From the NCBI GenBank assembly GCA_025024175.1, contig QCXZ01000001.1:36140942-36204941 (forward strand): DNA of 64,000 bases. Direction: 5' to 3'. The first letter of the stretch is position 1. Every line of letters starts with the position of its first letter. The translations under genes were made by a program, and so were the position numbers. The DNA is from Rhyzopertha dominica (lineage: Eukaryota; Arthropoda; Insecta; Coleoptera; Bostrichidae). Below are positions 22,460 to 33,800 of the stretch, piece by piece. Under the pieces are notes generated by a model. That model had not been told where the DNA came from, did not search any database, and was given only the letters and a program-made list of their open reading frames with translations.

Positions 22460-25400
22460 CTAAAATAATACATAATAAATGTTCATTGCATTATACGAAC
22501 TTAAAACAAAATCTCTACCCCATCTGGATTTTGCACTGTTCTATGTTGAACACTTTTTCCAAAAAACTGCACTGCCGGTGTTGAAAGTCGTGNACTGATT
22601 TGATTATTGCTACCTTCTCGATATACTGTGTCCAAATCCTTTATATCAAATCTGAAATGATAAAAATTATACACACCAGAATACAAAAGGTGAGCAAACA
22701 TTTTGTTTCAGTCATAGTTTAAATGCAGCATAATTCTTTTCAAAACCATCTATATACTATANGCCGAAACCATGTANGCAAAGTTTGCNCGGTTTTAACA
22801 AAAACACTGTCATCCATGTATAACTTTTTTTTAACAGTTGGTGGAATGTACTAACCTCATGACTTTCTTTCTAAGTTTTGTTAAATTTACAAACAAATTC
22901 ATAAATACAGTGCAGAAGCATACCATGGTAGCATTCATAATGAGGTTTTTTATATTCATCATGAGACAGCTAAGGAGGAACAAAAACCTTGCCTAACATT
23001 GTTATAGGAAAAATTTAAAAAAAGAGAAGTCCGTTTCTCATTAACATCTATGCAAAGTATTCCATAAAAAACGCCAATTATTATATATCCACTTGCTGAA
23101 CGATTTTATTAAAACAAAAAGTAAATTAAATAGCATCAAAAATATTACAAAATAGTAATATTTTATTTTCTCATTTCTTTGTGTTAATATCGAACGATAG
23201 TCAACCTTTTTATTTTACATGGCAGTACTATGATTTGTTTACTAAAATATGCTCTGTCCAAAGTTTCAAGAAACAAATTACATATAGGTTAAATCATTAG
23301 CTTGTAATTATAGTCACAGCATAGTACTATAGTTGTCTGTGTTTCAGGTTTGTTTATTTCTTATACTGAACTAAGTTTATATTTTTTGTTTGAGTGGAAC
23401 AGCTACGCTAGACTTCGCCCAATAGTTGGGTAAATAAAGTTCTATTATTAAGATATATATATTTTTACTATATTCAGATTTGATTTTTTCTCTATGTATG
23501 TCTAACATGTCTATTTTTGATAATTTTCTTCTATTATTTATTAACTCTCCCAATGTGTCATGAAACATTTGAAATATAATATAAATATATATTATAAAGT
23601 AATAAAACAAAAGGTTTTACAATAATTGTTCGAACTGCCCACCACTTTGTTCAAAACATTCGCATATCTCCTAATTGTCCATGCATTTAAATGATAAACG
23701 GCAGGTATNTCTTGACATAATGTTTTGTCTTAAAATGTCAACAATTTCTGGAGGTGTTAAACAAACTTTATCTTGTAAATATGCCCACAACCAAAAAATG
23801 AGGGGTGTAAGATCCAGTGAATGTGCAGGGCACTCGATAGGACCGGATGTTCTTATCCACCTATTTCCAAAATGAATGTTCAACCAATCAGTATTTACTC
23901 TGGCGTTGTGTGTAGGCGCACCATCTTATCTCTACTTGAATCTGACAAAGATAATTCATATAAAAAGTTTTGGAGATTTTCGTTTAATAAAGTGTGATAT
24001 TGTACTTGATTTAGGCATCCATCTATGAATAATGGCTCAATAAATGATCACCTACAATTCAAACCAAACATTTACACTGAAACGCCTAAAAAATAATCAT
24101 TTTCAGTAACAAATCTTGAATTTTCTCAGCTCCATTGGTGATGTACGTTTTTATTAAAAATACCATTGTTGCAAAAAAGCATTCATCAGACCAAATTTTC
24201 ATTCTGTCAAAATTCAGATCTTGTTTTAATGAATTTAAATAAAAACAACAAAATTGTAATTCTTTGGTATGGATCATTTTGTTCTAATGCATGAACTTTT
24301 CCAGGTTTTCTTAAAGTAAAATTTTATGTACAATTTCACGAGTGGAATTTTGTGAATTTTCTTGTACTGCAAATTCTCTATTTTCCCAGAATCTACATTG
24401 TTGTGCCTTACGTTTTTTAAACGACTCGTAATTTCTCACATTCATTTCAATTCTCTTAAATATTTTTGAATCTGGAACTAGTCTGTACAAAAAACGAACA
24501 CTATAACAATGAACTGCTTGAAAACAATTTCTATTAAATTCAAAATACACTTGCAACACATCTGTTAACTCATTATTATTTACTTTTACGTAAATGTTTT
24601 TTTTGTGGTAAAATGTCCAAACAGATAATAAATAAGATTAATAAAGCTCACAAAGACATTTATCACATTTTTGTTTTCATGCATAGCTACTCGAAAATTT
24701 ATAAATAATAGAAGACAAAGTTGAAATTCCTAAAGCATTTTTTTTTAATAATCGTTTATCACAAATAAGCGTATTATACATTGTTGAATTCAGAAAAATA
24801 ATCCAATCCAAATATATCAAAAAATATATTTTTTTAAATAAAAAGTTCACTATCGTTTGGCAGTAATAAGAACAAAAAAAAATAAAATGTTACTATTTCG
24901 TAGTAGTTTTGAAGATATTTAAATTACTTTTTGTTTCAATAACATCAGCTGTAATATAGATATATACATTAGCAACACTGCTAATACATATGCCATTGCT
25001 GCATAAGCTAATCTAATCTAAGTGAACAATGTAAACTGGTCCATTTTCCTCTAGGTGGATATATGAGTAATGTTTACTTCTACAATAAATCTCCCCAAAG
25101 TCTATCAAATCCACTATATTTAATGAATAGGCAAAGCGCTTTCAGTTATAAATAGCCATCATCAGTGCCTCATTGTGTAAAAAAGAATACAAAAGAATTT
25201 ATAAAACTGACATTGTCAAAATCGAAACAAGCAATCTTGACTTTAAACAAAAAAGTAGCCTGCATGCCAAATCATCAATGATCAAATAAATTAATAATAA
25301 TAAAGTTACAAAAATCATTCAAAATTGTAAAATTATTTAAAGAGGCAGTGTGTTTAAATGACAATAAATGATTTGCTAACGAAGAATTTGTATTAACTAT

Positions 25401-26597
25401 ATCAGTATTTTTATATTTTGCATATTGTTTCAAGTGTTCATTGCCTCTAATTGAAAAATATCTTCCGGTTTGACCAATATAAACAGAATTACAATCGTTA
25501 CAAGAAAAACTATGAATTCCCGAATGATTCAAAACTGGAATTTTGTCTTTATTGCGAACAAAACGGGAAAAGAGACTGCCTACCGTAGAAAAACCAACAC
25601 TTATTCCATAAGAGGAAAACAATTTAGATAAACTAAGTGAGACTGGACCAACAAACCTAAATTTTGGTTTATAAATGGTGTTAAAAGAAAACTTAAATTT
25701 TGTTAAATATTTAAAGTATAATTTTTGTAACACATGATTAGGAAAGTTATTATTAAAAGTAATTTGAAGAATTAGACTTAGTTCCCCTTCAAAAGCTTTT
25801 AAAGAAAGAGGTAATTTTAACACCATTTATGTTGAAGAAACCAAAATTTATTCAAATAACCTAAGCATTTGGTCATACTATGATCGACTGCTCTTTACTC
25901 TTCAATATAAATCTTATTTCATCAACAATTAACAGAAAATAATGAGAAAGGCATGTGACTTCTTCTTTTTATCTAAGCAGCTAATTTATGGGCAATTTTT
26001 TATTATGAAACTTAGTAGTTTCCAGAGAATTTAATGTTGCTAAATAATCTACACACCTTATAAAAATCATACAAAAAATTTTGTTGCATAGTGCAAACAC
26101 ACACAATATAATATATATATTATATATACTCACTTTCCATCAACATCTTTGTCCATTTTATCACCACCTGCTTCAGTTTGATCCCTCTCATACCCAGGTT
26201 TTAAAAATTGGCTACGCAAATCTGAATTTGGTTCAATGGCACGTTCATTTTCATTTGGAAATGACGGAAATTCCCCAGGAAGTTCCAAGCTATTAAAATC
26301 AGCCATGCTGCCTACGTGAAACTGTTTAAATAATTCATCCATCTGTTGCACGAAATATCGATGCATTTCAAACGGATCCGCAAACATACTAAAGTTGCTC
26401 CCATCATCAGGTTGGAAATTGTTGTACTGTCCGCCAAAGTTGCCCCTTTCACTATTAAAAATAAAAAATAATTAATTTCACTAATTCTCGGATTACATTA
26501 CTTTTAAGTTGTACAATATTGCTTACCCTTGTTCGTCGTTATTTTGTTTATCTTGATGGCTTCCAAAAATATTTTTTATAGTATTGAATATATCCAT
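22211..26597 (-). CDS. HAX1: HAX1-like protein (HCLS1-associated protein X-1 homologue), complete
   Basis: Spliced from 26527-26597, 26134-26451, 22519-22651 and 22211-22459, giving 256 aa plus stop; the human protein is about 279 aa. All introns are GT-AG and phases match. HAX1 is a mostly disordered, mitochondria-associated anti-apoptotic adaptor; in human cells it supports CLPB and HTRA2 function. The call rests on order and motifs: a DPFEMHRYFVQQMDELF acidic/aromatic block (about residues 49-65), LRSQFLKPGY, then VQFFGKSVQHRTVQNPDG joined to SIEIHKTVRDSDGNEETT, which parallels the conserved C-terminal half of HAX1, and a tryptophan-rich end (GSWLKWFKL). The 3.5-kb second intron holds transposon relics. 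Function in this species is inferred from homology. Confidence 0.9.
22519..22651 (-). CDS. HAX1: HAX1 coding exon 3, residues 130-174
   Basis: The acceptor TTTTATCATTTCAG ends at 22652. The exon opens FDIKDLDTVYREG and contains VQFFGKSVQHRTVQNPDG. Splicing at GATGGG|GTAGAG keeps the frame open into the next exon. One codon contains an N (22593). Confidence 0.85.
22652..23615. other. HAX1 intron 2, left part, no recognised element
   Basis: AT-rich, with several N bases (22762-22789). No coding similarity was seen. The rest of the intron, outside the mariner and Penelope-like relics, is likewise featureless. Confidence 0.5.
23616..24600 (-). pseudogene. mariner-type (DUF4817-like) transposase relic
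   Basis: Minus-strand frames in order: NNELTDVLQVYFEFNRN and IFKRIEMNVRNYESFKKRK (helix-turn-helix part, 24311-24600), then GAPTHNARVNTDWLNIHFGN, GPIECPAHSLDLTPLIFWLW and LQDKVCLTPPE (DDE part, 23671-23930). The middle is broken by stops. The motif order is that of a widespread insect mariner-type family. It lies in HAX1 intron 2. Confidence 0.8.
25275..25826 (-). pseudogene. Penelope-like retroelement C terminus (GIY-YIG endonuclease)
   Basis: A 183-codon open frame ends in a GIY-YIG type domain: GIHSFSCNDCNSVYIGQTGR followed by YFSIRGNEHLKQY. The CNDCxxxYIGQTGR pattern is typical of the endonuclease attached to Penelope-like reverse transcriptases. The reverse transcriptase core is absent, so this is a 5'-truncated copy, in HAX1 intron 2 in the same orientation as the gene. 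Confidence 0.75.
26134..26451 (-). CDS. HAX1: HAX1 coding exon 2, residues 24-129
   Basis: The acceptor TTTTTAATAG ends at 26452 and the donor GTGAGT begins at 26133. It encodes the conserved DPFEMHRYFVQQMDELFKQF block and LRSQFLKPGYERD, then an acidic stretch ending DKDVDG. It leaves in phase 2. Confidence 0.9.
26527..26597 (-). CDS. HAX1: HAX1 coding exon 1, residues 1-23
   Basis: The ATG is at 26597-26595 and encodes MDIFNTIKNIFGSHQDKQNN. The short hydrophobic start resembles the MxLFDxFRxxFG opening of HAX1 proteins. The donor GTAAGC begins at 26526. The exon leaves in phase 2 and joins the next after a 75-nt intron. Confidence 0.87.
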
Positions 26598-27229
26598 GGG
26601 TTACATACAAGATTACAATATTATAATTTCGAATCAATTAGAGGATGGTACACTGCATTATAATACAGTCATTAACCAATTATACGTGTAATACCTTCTA
26701 CTCGTACTTTACCTGTCAGCAGGTAAGCGCCAGAATAATTTTGAATAGAGACAAGAGACAAGTTAAAGGTTACGTAGCATGACATTTTGACAATTGACAT
26801 GTACCTACACTGTTGTCAAGTGAAAATCTGAATTATATTTCTGGGTCTGTTCGTCGATTGTCAATATATGTTGTGATTGAGTCTACCACAGACATCATAT
26901 CTTTTATCTAGAAGGATAATTCTTATGGCAAGTGCGAGAAAATTGTGACGGCCAGTAAGTCANCATGTTNCTAGTTTGTATTTTTTTAATAGGGCAGCAA
27001 GCCTGCGCAGTAACTCGCAAGATTGGCGAGATGTGTAGGAGGTCCTGTTGTTTGTTGTGCCGTTGTCATGACATTCACATATAATTTTTACGGCGCATGA
27101 GTGTAGCACAGACAAATAACCGTTGTCTTTGTCGTTTAGCATACATGCACAATGATCATTTATCACAAATCGAAAATCTTATTGCTTTAAACTTCTAGGT
27201 AACTATGTATTTCTGCCTCTGCGGTCCAT
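26598..27229. other. HAX1 upstream region
   Basis: This contains the presumed HAX1 promoter and 5' UTR on the minus strand. No specific promoter element could be supported. Two N bases occur near 26963-26970. Confidence 0.4.
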
Positions 27230-27402
27230 ATACAGGGTGGCCCATTAGTGCGTGGACGGAATATTACGCAGTTGTTATTATAGCTTTTAAAATTCTGCAA
27301 GTGCAGCGTGGTAGGGAGGGCTTAAGCCTCCTCCTCCCCCCACATATACGGGGGTGGTTCAATATATTCTTATATTTTTTAAATGGAACACCCTGTATAT
27401 TA
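27230..27402. mobile_element. short MITE with TATACAGGGTG ends
   Basis: TATACAGGGTGGCCCATTAG at the left and GGAACACCCTGTATA at the right are inverted over about 12 bp. Length 173 bp, no ORF. It shares its ends with the foldback elements at 5991-6994 and 34770-35800. Confidence 0.55.
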
Positions 27403-28045
27403 TTACATCTTTGAATTCCTCTTTTAATTTTAATGGGACTTAATATAACATAAATGGGGTTTAAAATAAACTGTTGTAAGGTTATTAAATTTTTTTACAA
27501 AATTTGGCATTTCGGAAAATTATTGTATTTTCAAAACCTCTATAGCTAGAGGTATGCAATTTCGCAGGGATGTTACTAATAAAATGCACATCATCTGTAG
27601 ATTATAAAGCATTAATATAAGAATAGTTAGTAGTACTAAAATTTACTTTAGAAATTTGATCATACTCAATCCCAGCCAACTCGTTTGTAGCACCCTATTT
27701 CACTTTCACCGTAGTTCAATGCGCAAATTAATTTCCTTTTATATGATATAAAGAAGTATGCATCTATCTCTAATAGTTTTTAAGAAAATTGCTTATTTTT
27801 AGGTTTAGTTATATTTTAGTCCTTTTTATAGTAGGCTATGGAGAAAAAAATGAATGGGCTTTTGTTAGCTTCAAACTGTCAATGTTTGCTTGATGTCAGT
27901 AGTTCTACTACATATGTAAGTGTCTATCTTCAATCATTTTTGAGAAAATGATGTTTGTACTACTTTAGTGTCATATTGACATTAATATAATATTTAAAAT
28001 TAAAAAAAAACNAATAAATATAGACAACATATGAGTATTATGAAA
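27403..28045. other. gene-free stretch between HAX1 and HDAC4, first part
   Basis: AT-rich, no coding similarity. An oligo-A run with an N occurs at about 28004-28012. Confidence 0.4.
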
Positions 28046-28250
28046 CGTAACACAACAAAACAACAACAAAAAATAACAAAAGTATCTGAAAACAAAGCAA
28101 CAAAATGCAAGGAACGTAACACAACTAAATAACTCAAAAGTAACAATAGTATGCGAATACAGGGAGACAAAGAAGTACAAGGAACGTAACAAGTAACAAA
28201 ATAACACAAAGTAACAAAAGTATGTGAAAACAAGGAAACGAAGAATGTAA
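28046..28250. repeat. degenerate A/C-rich tandem repeat
   Basis: About three units of roughly 65-75 bp containing (A)AAGGAACGTAACA..., AACAAAAGTATGTGAA and ACAAAGAAG. One strand has almost no T. A diverged minisatellite. Confidence 0.6.
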
Positions 28251-30249
28251 TGGCACTGCAACCTACAGTCTACAGCAAATGTTCAAAATGGCGACCGTAT
28301 GCCTAGTTTTGGGGTATTCTTTGAACATTTCACCTGTAAAACGGTATAAGACACAGTTTATTGTCATTGTTTCATGCCGATACTATTTTGCAAGCTAAAA
28401 TAAAGTATTTAATCTCTAATACGCGCCAGATTCCCGTAATAAGCTGCAACCAGCGATGGTTTGTTTACCTCCAGATCTGTTTCAAGGTTACGTGTGACGT
28501 CACGTGGAACAACCTTATTGTGAAGAGGGATGTAGAAGTAGCCATAATGTTTATTGGGTTAATGTTGACTATATTTATGCTAATATCGACTGATGTCGTG
28601 AACCGATCAATATAAAAAATTTTTGATTTATTTTTAAAAGCCAGCGGTCCTGATTATAAATTCATCAAAGAAACAAAAAATAAGGAGTTTAAAGCTAATT
28701 TAGTTCAAAATTATATTTATTTCAACCTTTATAACTTCATTTAAATATTAATAATTATTGATTAAGCACATGCTTATGGCCAAATATGGTAAATTTTATT
28801 TTTCCCTAAAATAATATTCGAAAATTTTAATATATACCTGAAATCAATTTCTATTTAATTTATATTAAATAGTTACCAGGTTATCTAGCGTACTACGGTA
28901 ACAGCTTTTCGTTTGCCGTGGTAGCTACATATTATATGTACTATCTACCTTTGATTATTATCAACATTAGCTTTCTATCACTGATCTCTAAATATTTAGA
29001 GATCAGTGCATTCTATATTCAAATGTAAATAAATGCAACTAAACTACTGTATACTGGTATATAAAAATGCGTGAAACCTTTGTGCTCACAAATCAATAGT
29101 TGGTATATACTATAAAAATAGCACATTTTGAAAAAATTATGGGTAGAACATCCTTTAATTATCAATTGACATTTATAATAATAAATATAGTAATAAGACA
29201 AGAAGCATTTTAATAACCTTACTTAGGTAAATATTTACCTATTGAGTATTTGTAGGAATTTTCATGCCCACTCTACATTTATTAATATAATTTCAATAAT
29301 ATTTGACACAGCAAAAAACAAAAATGATTAAGTTTAGAATTATTATAGGTATCATTGTAAAAAAATATATACGAGCGGAGAAACGTAATATTCTTGTCTG
29401 ATTGCTTTATATATGTTGAAAAAGAAAGGAAAACACGAAAAAACAAAAGTATGTCATTTGGGATCTTGGCCTGGGTAACATATAGGTACTGTAAATAATA
29501 GCAAACAAAATTATCCCGCAGAAATCGGGTCGTTCTTTGTAGTCTTGCAACCTTAACAATATAACAATGAAGTGTAAGCGCCAGTTTGTTTTTGCTTTTT
29601 TAGAAATTTATAAAACTAGATCAACGAAGTAGGTACCACCTATTTTTAAATATATGTTAACTGCATCTACTGTGGAAGTTATTACCGTACTGCAAACGTT
29701 ATTTTAGCGCGCTTCTATTTTGAGGGTATCTATTTTAAGAACTGCTTTTGTTATGTAAAGATCTAAAAATAACTAGGACACGTAACGCTCAATATCCACC
29801 ACTGGGTTATTTAATACAGGTAGTTAATTTGATTTTAATTGTAAATAAGTACATACAAAACTTGTTTTGCAAGAAAATAAAATCCGCCGCAGATAGTTTA
29901 CAACGAATAAAATAATTTAAAAAATGCGCACAAGTTCATATTTCTGCCTTTGATGTAAAGCTCAGTAGTGAGTGTGCCTGCGTAAGAGTTCACACAGAAT
30001 CTATTTGTAAAATGCGGTGAAAATGGATTTATTTATAATAAAGATTTTCTATTTTTAACCCAACCTTGATGTTTTATATTCTAGCTTTGTTGCCATCTAC
30101 AGCTATGTTTGGGACAAACGCGGCATTTTTCTACCAGTTAAATGATATTTCTGTTATCGCTGGTATTTTATGAGATGTTTTGCTACTTTTGCAATATCAT
30201 ATGAAGAAGAAGAGTTGGGAATTAAAGAGGTTTTCAAAGTCCATGAAAT
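28251..30249. other. gene-free stretch upstream of HDAC4
   Basis: No gene recognised. It holds a perfect 30-bp palindrome at 28979-29008 and a CACGTG at 28501-28506. Untranslated HDAC4 leader exons could be hidden here. Confidence 0.4.
28979..29008. repeat. perfect 30-bp palindrome
   Basis: CACTGATCTCTAAAT and ATTTAGAGATCAGTG are exact reverse complements with no spacer. The flanks are not symmetrical beyond this. Confidence 0.9.
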
Positions 30250-30453
30250 CAAATAAGGACAATTAATGGCCTGGCAACAACGCAAATGGTGGCTCAGGCA
30301 GCGCTCCTATCTTCGCAGCGCAACTGCGACTGCGACCGATATGACCTCACACACAATCGAAGAATTAATTGTGACAGTCCTGCCATTTTATGCGTTGTGA
30401 TATTGTTGTGTATCGTTTTTGAGTGCTACGTGCATAATGTTAGGTTCATCATA
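30250..30453 (+). promoter_or_regulatory. likely HDAC4 5' UTR / promoter-proximal region
   Basis: The 200 bp before the HDAC4 ATG are much less AT-rich than the flanks and contain several CG dinucleotides (for example CGCAGCGCAACTGCGACTGCG). This suggests a 5' UTR or a transcription start nearby, but a spliced upstream leader cannot be excluded. No TATA box stands out. Confidence 0.35.
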
Positions 30454-30800
30454 ATGGCAGAGCAAAGGGAGGCACCTGAACGTGTGTTGGAACAGCAGAT
30501 CCTCCAGCTCAAAAAACAGCACCAGCTCCAGCACCAGTTACTAGTACAAAATTTCCAACAACAACAACAACACCTAGCAGAACAGCATGAGCAACAACTG
30601 CGGTTGCATCTGAAGAATTTTTGGGAACGGCAGAGGCAGATAGAGGAAATCCGGCACAGGGAGCACCTTGAGGCTTTAAAGAAAAAGGAGAAACATGAGG
30701 AGAGTGCTGTGGCATCCACTGAAGTTAAACAAAAGTTACAGGATTTCCTTCGGCAACGGGCGTCCGGTTGTTCAAAGGCGCCGCAACCGGAAAATTCATG
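30454..30800 (+). CDS. HDAC4: HDAC4 coding exon 1, residues 1-115 (Gln-rich coiled coil)
   Basis: I chose the ATG at 30454 ([20 protein letters not shown]) because similarity to HDAC4 begins just after it; the open frame continues upstream but looks non-coding (Cys- and Ile-rich). It encodes a Gln/His/Glu coiled coil, then [20 protein letters not shown], nearly identical to the vertebrate HDAC4/5/9 tetramerisation-region end. The donor GTGAGT begins at 30801; phase 2 out. Confidence 0.9.
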
Positions 30801-33800
30801 GTGAGTTATTTTGTTTAAAAAATATGTCATTTTCAAAGTGCGCGGGTTGGATAATACAAGGCGGCCATTGCTTGCGACGTTGTCATCTTGACATCAGCTG
30901 ATTGCTGGACTCCAAGCCAAAGATTAGCGATGGCCACTGTTGATGAAATTTTGTCTTACAGATCTTTTTCGTGAACGATTAGTCATGTGTTATTTCCTTA
31001 TTAATATTAAGTTCAGGCGTTGAACATAAAAAAAACGGGAAATGGATAAAAAATTGTGTACAAGCAGAAATATCCTACAAGCCTAATGATAAAAAAAATG
31101 TAGGGAGCAATCTTAATTGTTTTTAAATTTGAAACCAAAAAGCTTTTTATAGTATTTGCTATCCGCCCCTTTCTTAACAAGTTGTAAATAAATAATGTAA
31201 CTCGTCTACTACCTGTGTTGCAATTTACAATGTCATGCAATATGTAAGGTATCTTTGCCGGTTTTCAACCACTTAACAATATTTACGATCAAAAAAATTG
31301 CTGCAGAGTTTTTGTGATACGACTAATATCCTTAATGATTGCTGTACCCGAAGCTGTCAATAATGAATAGATACACTGCTAAAATGCTTCTTAATAATCA
31401 GTGTTAATCAACAACGGCTAGTTTTCGACAACACCCTATTTTCGTTCTGTGACCCTCTGCCTGCGACCACCTCCTTAGGTGTACTGATTTAATAAAAATT
31501 ATAAAAAAGTAGGTGTCTACCAACCTTAAAGGTTATCTGGTATTGGATAAAAATTATCGAGTTTTCTACAAGATTTTAAAGCATCGCCATAAAATTTAAA
31601 TGAAATGATACCTATTTGGTTTACTAAAATGAAATAAATAAATATTAAAACATGCATAATGCAAAATAGTGATTACATCAGGTAATTGGTGACTTCTTAT
31701 CTACAACGAAAACAAATATATTCTTTCATTGCAGTTTTTTTATACAGCATTCCACAAAATTCAATACAGTTTATGTATCTACCTATGTATTACTTTCTAG
31801 TTCTTTACGTGAAGTACATTTGATCTTTCCATGTTTTTAGCAATGTGTCTTACATTTCTTTCTTCTCAATTCTCCATCAATGTTCCCTTTGTTGCTTTTG
31901 TTCCCTCTTTTTTCTGAATCCTTCCTGTCTTTAATAATCAGTCTCGTTTACTTTCTTTTTCTCTATCTTTGGCCTTTTCGTGGATGAAGATTTTGTACTA
32001 GAAACGTTGACAATTATAGTTTTTTTCTTCCATTGAATAGGCTCGGGATACATTAAATCGCGACTGAATGAATCTGATTCCTTATTTTCTTCTTTTTCAT
32101 TCAATCCCAACCTCATTTACTTTTTGCGGTTCATTACTTCCCATGAAAGCATCAGATTTTGAGAAAAACGCTGTTATGCTAATTCTAAATCTTGCTCGGT
32201 TCAGAAAATTTAGAAGATATCTTCTCTTCCCCTGGCACAAAGATAATATCATTTACTGGAACATCAGTGATAATTTCTTGTTCAACTAATAGATTAGGAA
32301 GACTTAAATGTCATATTTCGTTAAGTATGACGTCGACATTGATATCATCATAACTAGTCAGTGGATCTCACATTTTTTCCAGCACTTCCTCCGATACCCT
32401 TAGGTCATTACAGGTGTAAAAAGTAATTTGTATTGTTTCTCAAGAGATATCTGCTGCTTTTTCAAAAATTTTTTTTACATTTCGTGTAATCCACATTATT
32501 TGGGTTAAATGGCGATTAAAGGCCGCGTTTCGTGAAGCTATTTACTATATAGCTTTTCATATGTACCTTAGCAACATATTTTTCATATAACTGACAAAAG
32601 GTTATTTTAATCACTGAACAGGTATTGATGTCTTCTTGCCTGCATATCCANTGCTTCACGGTATTCTTTTATTCTATCTTCAAGGCTTAAGACATTAATG
32701 TCTGCAGGCTGTAAAATACTGGTTGTGTTTGATGGTAAAGCATATAGGATTATGCTTTTTTCCTTGCAAAATTCCCTTTTTTATGCTGTTTTTAGATTCT
32801 AAGGAAAACTTTATTTGGGGTTTGTGTAAAACACTATGAGGCTACAAGTAACAGATTTTTTGATATTTAACATTTTATGTAAAAAACTTGAAATCACATT
32901 TTATGCTACATCCAGAGTGCTTTTGATGCAATTTGACACATGTTAAAACATATTCATGTGACAGATGTTTGCAGTTTATGTCACGCCTAGGTTGTTCAAA
33001 TGAATATTTTTTAAATTTATTGCTAATTCATGGCGAATGCAACATAATTATATCAAGAACATGTTGAGTGTCCGCAGAAAGGTTTCCCGAAAAAGTAAGA
33101 CCGGATTGCAAAACTGTATGAATACTGTCAAAGAATCGCTTGGATTTTGGGGCATTCCGTCTGAAATTTAATGGAGTTAAGATAAACGTTCTAACGTTTT
33201 TTGCTGCTCATCGAAAAGCTTTGCAGTGCGATGCAGACATCCATTTAAGATTGCTATTTAAAACAATTCACAGAATTCTCCAAAAACACAAGTGGTAACC
33301 ATACTCTTATACCACGACAGAGCATCTACAAGAGTCAGACCTCCACTGTAGAATTGAATTTTGTGAAAGGTTTCTTGTGAGGTCACAAGAAGACGAAAAT
33401 TTTTCAGGTTGTATTATTAGGACAGACGAGGCAAAATTTGAAAAAACGGAATGTTTAACCGCCTTAATAGTCACTTTTGGAATGATCAGAATCCGCACGT
33501 GGCCCGAGATGTGAATTTTCAAAATTTTGTGTTAGCATTTTTACAATAACAACTCAAACTCCGTCAGATATTTAGATATTTTATAAAATATGGTACACCC
33601 AGCACTTAATGGGCTTCCAAAAGAAGAACATACAAACGCCTGGTACCAACATAATGGCCCTCCTCCTCATCGGATTAGACTGGTTACAGACTGGCTTGAA
33701 GAACATTTTGGGGACAAATGGATTGCCACCAACGGTCCTTTCCGTTGACCATTATGTTCACCCGATTTGTTGGTTCTAGTTTTTTTTTATTTGGGGGTAT

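Noticed and set aside
30426..30836. Cys/Ser-rich 136-codon frame on the minus strand
   Set aside because: It is the antisense of the Gln-rich HDAC4 exon; CAA/CAG repeats read as Cys/Ser-rich on the other strand.
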